17,824 bases of DNA, taken from Spirogloea muscicola. Taxonomy: Eukaryota; Streptophyta; Zygnematophyceae; Spirogloeales; Spirogloeaceae. Position 1 is the first letter of the stretch. Each line of letters starts with the position of its first letter. Below are positions 1-8,310 of this stretch, piece after piece. The stretch is taken from the NCBI GenBank assembly GCA_009602725.1, contig WELB01000099.1:263292-281115 (forward strand), in the 5' to 3' direction. A program made the position numbers and the translations under genes. The notes below the pieces were generated by a model that had not been told where the DNA came from, made no database searches, and was given only the letters and a program-made list of their open reading frames with translations.

Positions 1-214
1 CCCCCCCACCCCCCCCCAATACACGAGGTTTCAAATACGGGTCTGCACGTGCAGGCGGGACCTCGGCCTTCGTGGCCGCGTCCACCCCCCCTGACAGAGC
101 GGTCGCCAGGCGTCCGTCCGTCCGTCTTGGTGAAAGTTGGCCCCAATTGCCACGATGGCAGCAAGGGGACTCTCAGTACCTCGGGTCAGTAGGATGCAAT
201 GTCGCTCGTAGTTT

Positions 215-292
215 GGCCCCTTCGAACCTTGTCAATTCTTTTCGGGCCGGCTTCTCACAGCCCTTGCCCCCATTGGGAGAGCCACTTCTTCG
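215..292 (+). repeat. Dispersed hairpin-core repeat, copy 1
   Basis: It begins with ggccccttcgaaccttgtca and carries the core gggccg (244-249) ... cagccc (258-263), then ttgcccccattgggagagcc and cacttcttcg. The same order of motifs recurs at 1061, 14915 and, inverted, at 14492-14417. The stem has one mismatch (C against A) in this copy. I do not recognise the family; a short non-autonomous mobile element or an element derived from a small RNA are both possible. Confidence 0.8.
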
Positions 293-477
293 ATGCAAAA
301 TCAGTAGATACAAAAGGGTTCGGAAGCTGTGGAGGAAGCCAGCCCGAGAAGAGCCGACAAGGTCCCCGGAGTCTTCATCTCTGGTCATTTTTGGGCCTCG
401 TCCACGTACAGATCTCAGCACCGTCCGGGTGAGCAGTAGAAAGCCGTGTGAGCGGAAGGGGGAACAGATCGAGGCGC

Positions 478-539
478 GGGGGGGGGAGGGAGGGAGGAGG
501 GAGGGGCGGCGGGCCAATGGGGGCACGACTGGGGGGGGG
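478..539 (+). other. G-rich tract, potential G-quadruplex
   Basis: The plus strand has at least six G runs of three or more separated by one to a few bases (seven G at 480-486, then GGG runs split by single A residues, then GGGG), followed by GGGGG near 519-523 and nine G at 531-539. That spacing meets the usual G-quadruplex pattern. No gene is assigned around it, so no role can be inferred. Confidence 0.7.
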
Positions 540-759
540 ATATTTGCCGCGCCCCCCGGAGACGCGGGCGGCTGTTGGCCGCTTCCGCCGCCCCGCCGCC
601 CCCCGCCCCACCCGGTTGCCGCCAAACTCCACCCTAACCTTAACACCCTTCATTAACCCGTAACAGGACATTTGTAAGGCTAGAATTGGCCTCACTTTCA
701 GTGTCATGCGCACCGCTCGCCTTCGCTCCTTCGACCCTAACAGCGTTAAACCTCAACCC

Positions 760-826
760 TCTCGCCCTCGACGCCCTCCTGGCTTGGAAGAGACACTTCT
801 TCTCGCCCTCGACGCCCTCCTGGCTT
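760..826 (+). repeat. 41-bp tandem duplication
   Basis: The 26-base string starting tctcgccctcgacgccctcc at 760 recurs identically at 801, so the period is 41 bp. The spacer of the first unit ends agacacttcttc, which resembles the 3' end of the dispersed repeat copies. The second unit runs directly into repeat copy 5. Confidence 0.85.
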
Positions 827-829
827 TGG

Positions 830-876
830 GCATTGTCCATTCATTTTGGGCTGGCTTTGCCAGCCCCTCGGGGTTG
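830..876 (+). repeat. Dispersed hairpin-core repeat, copy 5 (short, divergent)
   Basis: It reads gcattgtccattcattttgggctgg and so on. The core is a perfect 7-bp stem, gggctgg (848-854) and ccagccc (860-866), with a 5-base loop. The loop is shorter than in the other copies (8 bases), yet pairing is complete. The right half (ccattgggagagcc in other copies) is not recognisable here. Confidence 0.65.
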
Positions 877-1060
877 GCAGAAGGGCTTCGTGTCTGCCAT
901 CTAGTATTCAGGCATCGATCAGCGACCTCTATGTTTTGACCCGTGGTTAACGAGCGGGTCAATCTGCTGTAGGTTATGTAGGTATAGATCTGCTTGCCTT
1001 TGTACTTGGCCATTTGGCCTTCGTTCGTTTCATTTACAGGAACTTTTCTTCTCTGTGGGC

Positions 1061-1120
1061 GATTCTTTTCGGGCTGGCTTTTCACAGCCCTTGCCCCCAT
1101 TGGGAGTGCCACTTCTTCCG
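1061..1120 (+). repeat. Dispersed hairpin-core repeat, copy 2
   Basis: It carries gggctg (1071-1076) and cagccc (1085-1090), then ttgcccccattgggagtgcc and acttcttcc. From attcttttcggg to the end it is nearly identical to copy 1. The 5' part (ggccccttcg.accttg) is missing, and a different sequence with the motif ctgtgggcga stands there; a similar tctgtgggcga string recurs at about 1134-1144. Confidence 0.8.
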
Positions 1121-1286
1121 CGCTTGCTCCCTCTTCTGTGGGCGAGCCCTTGTTTCTTTCTTCTAGCCCAGCCGCCATTCCTTCGCCGCTGCCGCGACGC
1201 GGCCCAAGACGGGGCGCCCCCGGAAGCGGGGACGGACCTCGGGCGGGACATGCCCGCACCTCGCCCGGTCCCTCCGCGGTACTTGC

Positions 1287-1419
1287 ACGCACTCTCGACG
1301 AACATCGACAGACTGACGACTTTGAGCCCATCAACGACATTGACCAGCAGGCGTGGCCGTTGCCTCGAGGCTCTTGGGTGCCGGGGCACGCTTTCCAGCT
1401 GGCGTTGCGGCAATGGCAC
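1287..1419 (+). other. Possible coding fragment, unrecognised
   Basis: One plus-strand frame reads as an acidic, tryptophan-containing, ordinary-looking protein segment (for example DDFEPINDID, WPLPRGSWVPGHAF, LALRQWHR) after an R/P/A-rich stretch (1180-1286) that could pass as a targeting peptide. A G-rich ggtgtaag follows at about 1426 and could be a splice donor. There is no ATG in frame and no family match that I recognise. The other frames through the same bases are also open, so this may be chance in GC-rich DNA. Confidence 0.2.
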
Positions 1420-1783
1420 CGGGGGGGTGTAAGGGAGGGTTGGGAGTGGGGAGGTGTTTGGTTGGGAGCACAGGGCTGAGCATGAACAAGGCCAAGGTGT
1501 GAAACTAGAGCGTGGTGGCCACACATGCGCAAGGCACAGGGACCTGAGTGTTGAAAGGAAGGCAGAGAGGGGCTGCTATCACACTAGTCAGACGAGTGCT
1601 TGATTAACTGTTTCGTGCCATCTGGAGCTGTGCGAGCTGTGTGTCCGGCGAGTCAGGTAGGATGAAGTAGTCTATCCTTTTGGTCAGCGAATGGCCTGCG
1701 GCTGGCTACTCGTCCGGCCCCTTCTTTCTCCCTGCTATCCTTGAGTCCTGGCCCGTCATTAGCCACATCTGCCTATGCTCACC

Positions 1784-1833
1784 ATCTTCTGTTGACCCCA
1801 CCCGTGAAGACTGGTGAGTTGAAAACAGAAGAT
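1784..1833. repeat. Inverted repeat, 10-bp perfect arms
   Basis: The arms atcttctgtt (1784-1793) and aacagaagat (1824-1833) are exact reverse complements with a 30-base loop. No target-site duplication is evident at the outer edges. It could be a chance hairpin or the remnant of a miniature element. Confidence 0.7.
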
Positions 1834-2063
1834 AGCGAACAGAGGCAACACAATCTCTGCTCAGATGAGAAATCACAGCTAACAGATATCAGACTGGGGC
1901 CACATCCTTAGGTCCACCCAGAATAGGTAAGGAAGGTAAGGCTTTACATGCTTGCCACTGAATGGAGCAGTAACCTGGCATTGCTGAGTCTTCCGTGCGC
2001 ATCTTCTGACCCCTGGTCACGCACCAAGCGTGTCACTGTCGTCCACAAAGAATGAACAAAGAG

Positions 2064-2086
2064 CAGCTCAGGGTGTCCCTGAGCTG
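2064..2086. repeat. Perfect 10-bp hairpin with 3-base loop
   Basis: cagctcaggg (2064-2073), loop tgt, ccctgagctg (2077-2086). The stem is GC-rich and perfect. It lies about 340 bp past the putative poly(A) signal of the minus-strand SMP-C2 gene, so it could help end transcription, or it may be part of an unannotated transcript. No U tract follows on either strand. Confidence 0.8.
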
Positions 2087-2300
2087 GGAAAGCCCCTGGG
2101 TTGCTGATCAACAGGATGGATTCAGGTGGATATGAGTCCTGACAGCATATATCCGGAGGAAATCAAGCCGACCAGCCGACCCGCCAAATACTGCTTGTCG
2201 AAAGGCTGAGCTTATCCATCAAAGTGTACAAGAACGTGTGGGCTTCTCACATGAAGCATGGTGCATGGAAAGCTCCAATGCCGTCAAGAACACCGCCAGA

Positions 2301-3179
2301 AGTTGGACTACCCAGTCAAGCATACAACCGCGTACAATATGAGGAGGTCGAACTACTGTGTTTCGATGCTGCATCTTGTTGCGCACGGTTTATAGCAATA
2401 TTGCCCTGACCGTAAGACTTGCTTACAATCCACATGCTTGAGCTTTTCCACTTATACAGACAACCAGTACTTGGCATTAAGCTGGACGAAGCCTCGATGA
2501 TACTTCTCAACATTTCCCACCTACAAGACAGCAGAGCACACATCCCAAGGGCAAGGATACATGCAGAAGTCCACAGTCAAAGAATGAATAGAATGGAGGT
2601 GGAGTCCAAGATTGCTAAGTGATGGGTGTGATATTTGCCCCATCATCCCTGAGCTGCTGCGCCACTGTGATTCAATAAAGAACTGAAGACTGCCACCCAA
2701 TCGGCCTGAGTTCGACCATTGCCCTCGCTTGGAACCTCCAAGCTGAGCTGCAAGGTCGTCGCATGAGACGGCCCAAAGTGTATTGACAAGCACCTATTGG
2801 GATCCAAGGCAGCAGCCAGAAGCTTCTTCATTGATGGCAGAATAGTGCCCCTCTGACTTGAGACTGACATTGGTCTGAAGAATTCAGCCGAACCAGCGAC
2901 CACTCTGCTCAGCGTCGCCACCTTCACAGAGCTGCTGACTTTGCCTACCTTTGAGAAGCTGCTGCTTCCCTTCCTGGCCCAAGCACCTTCGCAAGACAGA
3001 AGCACTTGTTGAAATTGCGGCCCAGCAATATTACGTTGTGCAAAGGAAAGGCAGTAAATTGAGAGATGCGCTTTGACAGACACACCTCCTGTGGTGATGT
3101 TCCTGCCAAGCAAAGGCTAAGTAAGCATTCACTAAGTAAGCTCTAGGGGGGAATGTGTTGCTAAGGTTACTACACCATC
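2301..3179 (-). other. Probable 3' UTR and downstream flank of the SMP-C2 gene
   Basis: About 880 bases lie below the proposed stop codon of the minus-strand gene. A 156-codon minus-strand open frame (2643-3113) is present, but its composition and lack of recognisable motifs do not support a gene. A plus-strand 67-codon frame (2419-2622) is equally unconvincing. The likeliest content is a long 3' UTR, common in green algae, ending near the TGTAA at 2423-2427. Confidence 0.5.
2423..2427 (-). terminator. Candidate TGTAA poly(A) signal for the SMP-C2 gene
   Basis: The plus strand reads ttaca, so the minus strand reads TGTAA, the usual green-algal polyadenylation signal. It is the first one I find downstream of the proposed stop at 3180-3182 and implies a 3' UTR of about 750 bases. 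Confidence 0.4.
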
Positions 3180-6100
3180 TTACCAGGTGGTCCCCACAGA
3201 AGAAGCTCCAAGGATGAAGAGCACCATAAGCGCCGCAACTCGCAACCATCTTGGTTGTGGAGCAGAAACATGGCACCTGTGCATCATGCAGACCATTTCA
3301 AAGCACGGAGATCCCACCTGCCAGCTCCGGCTTTTAGACACTGCTGGCAAGCTGGTCAACAAGCTGGTCTGCTGGCCTCACCGGATACGAGCGTCGCTAG
3401 GTGCTCCTCCTCCCGCTCCTTGTTGAGGTCCTGTAATTGCGAGAGGAGGGACACCTGCTGGCCTTCGGCGAGCTTCCTCTTACTGGCCTCCTTCTGCAGG
3501 CGGCCCTGCAGTTCCGCCAGCTGCCAGCATGTGTGCAAGACCAAAACATCAACAGTGTGTCCACATGCCTGGATACAACGCATGCCTGTTCTTATCTTAC
3601 TTTACCAACGGGTCCTTGTAATGGCTGCTCAGAACCTCAGCGCAATCAAGGAGGCCTACCTGCAGCTGATTCTGCAGGTGGTCTCTACCGGTGGTTGTGT
3701 TCTCTTCTCTTTCTCGACTTTCTCCACCAGGCAGGGCGCCCATCTTTGCAGCATCAAATTCGGAGGCATCATCAACCTTGGGACCTGATGAAATAGCATC
3801 CTCCACGCCGCCTGCCGCCTGCTGCGTACTTGGGCTCTCACAAGTTGTCTTGGACGTGCCGCTGGTGGGTAGCACTTCCCTGTCTAATGGCGTGTTGCCA
3901 ATGTCATGGTATGGATGGCACTCCAGCATCTGCTGTATCCTGCCTTCCAGGGCGTTCACCTGGTTTAGGACAGCCAAGGTGCAATGTCAGCATCGTGCTT
4001 CACCTCTCTTGGTGAGCAACCACAAAAGAAAGACTTGCATGCTCTGCCCTGAGCAGCTCCAAGCGACCAAGTTGCCAAGGACGTGAGCTGCGCCAGAGCA
4101 CAAGGCTCCAAGGTGCAACACAGCTTCCTTAAGGTGAACGGATGTACAGGTCAACAACTTGCCTGTTGATGGTGATCTGCAAGCAGTTGCCGGCGCGCAT
4201 CTTCCAAGCGATGTACTTCCCTCTCCAGCTCTGCAACCCGCTGTTTTTGCTCCTCTAAATCACTCACCTGTGGAGCAATGAGCTTCTCAGACGAAGCAGA
4301 GCTACTTGTAAAGGGTACAGCAGCCTGAAATGCATCACATATTTGAGACGTGTTACTTAGAATGCCTGTCCAAGAACCTTCTGTGAAGCGCCGACCTCCG
4401 CCTCCAACAATCTACAGCCTTGGCAACTTACGCATTCAGAGTACTGCTTCTCAATCAGTCGCCACTTCTTCTCCTCGTGTCCTCGCCAGCCAAGGCTCGC
4501 GGTGCTCCTCTCGCTGGCCTTCCTCTCTCTCCTCCTCTCCTTCTCATCTTCGCCGCCCCCGTAGTGCCGCTCCTTCCCTGGGCTCGTGTGCGCTACTGGA
4601 GGCTTGGAGGCATTACCTGGCAGTTGCTTGACCACGGCCTGTGAAGTTCCACTCTCCGAAGGCTTCTCCGCCATTGGTCGGCTACTACCAGGACCGCTCG
4701 CAATGTGGATGCTTGAGGACAGGTCCCCACCAGAAACAGGCTGGATGGCATCCTCTTTCAACGGCTCAATGGCTACTTCACCATTGGGTATGACCACCTG
4801 AGGCGGCCAACTAGTTGGCCTCGATGCGATGTTTTCGGATGGACTAGGGACTGCGTCTGGAGCCTCCACAACGCCTGCTCTTGTAGAGCTCGGAAGATGC
4901 GGAGGGAGGACAACGACGCGGACGTGGACAGCGCCCTGGTGACGGCCAAGAAGCGGCAGCCACGCATCCATTGGCTGGCCCACCGATATGCTGTCAGAGT
5001 CCAGAGGTATCTGGGCAGATGGTCACAGGGGCAACCGTGTGCAACATTTGCTTCAGTCCTCCACTTATTGCACTCTGATATCAAACCGAGAGAAGGAGCA
5101 GCTACTGCAACTTTCCATTTGCCAGTGGATCTGGGTTGACCAGGTGCTGTCATGATAGCATGCCCCTGCACAAGTGAAGACAGGGCTCACCTCGCACCAG
5201 CCCAGAAGCACCTTCTCTCCCAAAGTTTCCCAGTCCAGGCACTGAATCCTTATCCGGCAACCGCACAATTGTGGATGCTTGAGCCCCGAACTTGTGCAAG
5301 CAGGCCGTCGAGGTGACGTGGCAAGCAATGGCATCCCTGCTGTCTTGAAGAAGCCCGCGGGTAGCGGGTACTCGAGCATCTTGTTCCACTCAGGGTTTGC
5401 GGTGTTCCTGCAGGCACTCGTCCGCTGTACGTGCCCCATGAAATGCACCTGCATTACACCAACCGGCGTGATGCTCAGTCTCACAGAGCTCTGTTGCACC
5501 CGCAGTGGCTTGACCAGCCGCAGTGGCGCCCAATGGACGGTGTATGTAGGCTTCTTGCAGTCAAAACTGATCATGTTAAGCGCAGCAGCCAAGAGAGAGG
5601 TCGCTTGCCTCGCAGAGGGGAGTCACGACTTGGCTTGCAGATGTCCCAGTATCTGTTGCGGCAGCCTGCTCAGGAAGATCGCGAGCCGCCAGAATGGTGA
5701 CAACGAGGAGGCCGCCCAGACCCCCGTGCCTTCGAGCTCGTCGCCGTAGATATAGCCTCTCAATGCTGAAGCCTGTTCTCTTTGGTTCAACCACCACACG
5801 GGCAATCCCATTGATGAGCAGGTCATTCTGCACACAGGTGACGAAGTCATTGTCATGCTCTGAACCTGCGACTGAATCAGAGCGCGTGCAAGACGAGCAC
5901 TATCAAGTCCTATCTGAATCTAGGCCTCTGATAATGAGCAACTCATCTGTCCTCTCTCCCTCAGATTGTAATGCAGAGTTGCAACTGTAATTCCAACAAA
6001 GACCGAGGCTAAGTAACAGGAGGCCCTGACATTACAGAAAACAAATGGGAAGAGGACATGATGCCCTACTTATATCTGCTACAACATATGCAGATGCAGC

Positions 6101-8183
6101 TAGATGCAGCTAGCGCCAGACTTGAGTGCTGGATACCAGCCAAGTTGCTAGCCCAGGGAACTGCGCCAAGGAGAAACCCAGCGGACGAATGTTGACATCA
6201 AGGGCAGGGCGTTCAGCAAAGCTGAAATCAAAGCCCACAGTGCCTGGATAACGATCTGCCAGGCGGAAGCCGAGGCAGATCTGTCACAACACAGCGTCCA
6301 CACAAGAATAGAATGCTTAATATCAAGTCGTGTGTGAATCACAATCACGGTAAAACACGCAAGTGTGTAAGGTCCCCAGACTCAGCAAACATATTCTCGA
6401 TGAGAGACAGTGAGGCACAGGGCATACATTCTGGCTCATTCTCTGCTTGCTATACAAGGTGCCAGCAGCAATATTGACATGCTGAACCTCAAAAATCAAT
6501 ACAATGGTTCTATAATTCATACAGAAAGCCCTGCAGTCAGGTGTCATCTGCATAAGCTTTTACAACTAGGATGCAAGTGAGATCATCGCTCAGGAGAGAG
6601 GCTCACATAGGCTTGCCTGCAAGCAGGTCAACAGCATGGGAAAATACCTTGCCGTCAATTGATAGGTCGTAGACTTCCAGGCGAGCAGTAAATGCAGGTA
6701 TCAGAGCTGTTGGCTTCAGGTGAACAGCGAGGACCGCATGGCAGCTGCATAATGTCCAGGTCACGCCAAGCTCCAGTTGCTGCAGTAGAACCATGACATG
6801 AGCCCATTGGCGTGCAGCTGACTACCATCAGCACCAGACTTCATCAGCACCAGATTCCAACAATTAAGTATGATGGATCAAGGCCAACATATCAGCACGG
6901 AAGCTGACCTAGCAATTTCAGAGTTGGTGAGGTAGGAGATCTCAGGCTATGGTGTTAGGGGTCTAGAGCTCCGAGTGCCAAGCTTGGTCGTGAATTCAGG
7001 CAGACGTGCCTTAAGAGGAGTATCGCTGGTCAGCAAGTTGGCTGAGGCTCATGACAGGCGACAGGATTTTGCTCGTGCAAGTTCCGTGTATCAGAACCTG
7101 ATCAAACTGGGTCATGCAAGAAGGCCAAGTGAGCGACCAGGTAGGATTTTTGCCCACTGAGGCGCGCTCGACCATACTCGGCAGTTGGGGGCACTGTCCC
7201 GAAGGTAAGCTCTTCAATCTCGAAGTCAGACTGCAGCAGCTCGGAGACTTTCTGTTAGTATGTGACAAGCATGTGCAAGAAGGCTGAATTGAATACGTTA
7301 ATACCTGCTGATGACCTAAGATGGTCATTACTGAGAGAAGATGGGAGCAGAGCCTGCTCACTATGTAGGGAGGCATCTTCCCGGACGCGATGGTGCGCCT
7401 CAACTTCGCTGAGATCTTCTCCTTTGCTTCAGCACAATGACAATCACGACACATGAGAGCATGCCAACCACAAGCTGGGCATCGTGGCAACCGGGGACTT
7501 GATCTACAGTCGCGCAAGTCAAATTGGTGGAGCCATGTCTACGCGAACCTGGCAGTCGACAGCAGGGGCTGCTCTTGAGCAGCCCAAAAGGTAGTCGAGA
7601 AGGAACATGTAAGTGGCATAGTGGGGGTCTCACCGATGCCGGCCACGTACTGCTCGAGGTAGTTGGGCCACATGGCACGAACGACAGCGTTGAGCGAAGC
7701 AGTCGGGAAGCTCTCCACCGTGTCGTAAGCCTGCACCAGGAGACGCAGAGAGCACAGACGCCCCACGTCATATCAGGTTCTCGGTAGACAAATGGGATTA
7801 TGATATTATGAATTTCTGGAGGTAAAGGGTGTACAACGCAGGTTAGCGTCGTGAAGGTACGATGTTAGCATGGCTCTTAAGAGCCAAGGATCTCGCAGCC
7901 ACGCGCAATTGACGTCGCTGTTCAAGTCGCCAGCGCCACACTCTGCGAGGCCGCCATCTCGCTCTGGCGCTCGTCTCGGCGCTCTCACCGCGTCGGCGCT
8001 GCGCTGCAGCTCCCACCGCGCCTTGGCCGCCGTCAGCGCCCTCCGGCGCTGCAAGTCTGCGACCTGGCAAACAACGGCGGCGCGGCTCCGCGACCGTGTC
8101 AGCCGCCCAGCCCGCCGCCAGGCGCGGAGCGATGCGCGGCGCCGCCGGTCTTGCGGCGGCGGCGGCGGNGCGGCGGCCGCCAT
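3180..8183 (-). CDS. Extended-synaptotagmin / NTMC2-like SMP-C2 lipid-transfer protein
   Basis: Hand-built 13-exon model, about 827 residues: 8183-7989, 7730-7634, 7426-7362, 7251-7138, 6779-6648, 6280-6137, 5827-5630, 5490-5191, 5010-4432, 4324-4163, 3959-3660, 3520-3382, 3238-3180. Phases agree at every junction. Residues about 72-275 form an SMP domain (AMWPNYLEQ, DFEIEELTFGTVPPTAE, FTARLEVYDLSIDGK, FSFAERPALDVNIRPLGF, PGLATWL, VVVEPKR); about 286-452 a C2 domain (LLVVTILAARDLP, CRNTANPEWNKMLEYPL, IQCLDWETLGEKVLLGWCE, DAWLPLLGRHQGAVHVRV). A charged linker, coiled coil (VAELEREVHRLEDARRQLLA; LAELQGRLQKEASKRKLAEG) and a possible terminal hydrophobic helix (AALMVLFILGASSV) follow. SMP proteins move lipids at membrane contact sites. 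The order resembles plant NTMC2 type 6, but I see no N-terminal membrane segment; the N-terminus is Arg-rich. The ATG at 8183 is the first in frame after a TGA. The exon 4 donor (GTCGCT) and the last exon acceptor are weak guesses. Confidence 0.87.
4161..4162 (-). other. GC-AG intron donor
   Basis: The exon coding LLADHHQQ ends CAG and is followed on the minus strand by GCAAGT, the classical strong GC-type 5' splice site, with no GT nearby. The following exon (from 3959) starts after cctaaaccag in the same phase and continues the coiled coil, so the GC donor is well supported. Confidence 0.75.
8169..8169. other. Ambiguous base N in a (GGC)n run inside exon 1
   Basis: A single N sits in a GGC-repeat run (about 8152-8180) that codes the Ala/Pro-rich start of the SMP-C2 protein on the minus strand (MAAA, unknown residue, five Pro). 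The true repeat length is uncertain, but the downstream frame (CQVADLQRRRALTAAKARW) joins correctly to the splice donor, which suggests that the base count as given preserves frame. Confidence 0.9.
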
Positions 8184-8310
8184 GGCCGCCCTAACGTCGC
8201 ATACTCAAACCCTAATTCTGGACCCTAGCATCTCGCTCCTGGCGTTCTCGCCCATGGCCGCCACGCCCAGCGCCAGCGGCGGCGGCGCCGGCGCCGTCGG
8301 CGCCGGCTGA
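8182..8310 (+). other. Potential uORF upstream of TRAPPC1
   Basis: A 42-codon frame starts at the ATG at 8182, has a second in-frame ATG at 8254, and stops at 8308-8310, 19 bases before the TRAPPC1 ATG. It is used only if transcription starts upstream of 8182 or 8254. The peptide is Ala/Gly-rich at its end and matches nothing I know. If transcription starts inside the GGC run at about 8311-8328, this frame is irrelevant. Confidence 0.3.

Larger units (their letters stand above)
1..2300. other. Gene-poor repeat-bearing region
   Basis: No gene can be supported with confidence here. The stretch begins with a C-rich run, holds three copies of a dispersed hairpin-core repeat (near 215, 830 and 1061), a G-rich tract (478-539), a 41-bp tandem duplication (760-826), a 10-bp-arm inverted repeat (1784-1833) and a perfect 10-bp hairpin (2064-2086). 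Open frames of 60-260 codons exist on both strands, but they overlap each other, mostly start at non-ATG codons, are low in complexity and match no family I know. Between about 1480 and 2060 I see nothing coding. One protein-like segment near 1287-1419 is listed separately. Confidence 0.6.

Noticed and set aside
72-656. 194-codon plus-strand open frame and a 157-codon antisense frame
   Set aside because: Low-complexity Arg/Gly/Pro sequence read through the repeat copy and the G-rich tract, open on both strands at once, with no recognisable motif.
628-760. CCCTAA-like strings (accctaacc, gaccctaac) that look like degenerate telomeric repeat
   Set aside because: Units are irregular, not tandem, and are not the TTTAGGG type expected for green algae; gene-free sequence continues on both sides.
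753-1532. 259-codon minus-strand open frame
   Set aside because: It runs through the antisense of two repeat copies and a tandem duplication, and has no family features.
2643-3113. 156-codon minus-strand open frame
   Set aside because: It lies in the probable 3' UTR of the SMP-C2 gene. No motif, no splice link to exon 12 in phase, and no membrane or coiled-coil pattern.
7870-8310. 146-codon plus-strand open frame ahead of TRAPPC1
   Set aside because: It is antisense to exon 1 of the SMP-C2 gene, which is backed by a good splice donor and joins in phase to the SMP domain. Only its last part is kept as a possible uORF.
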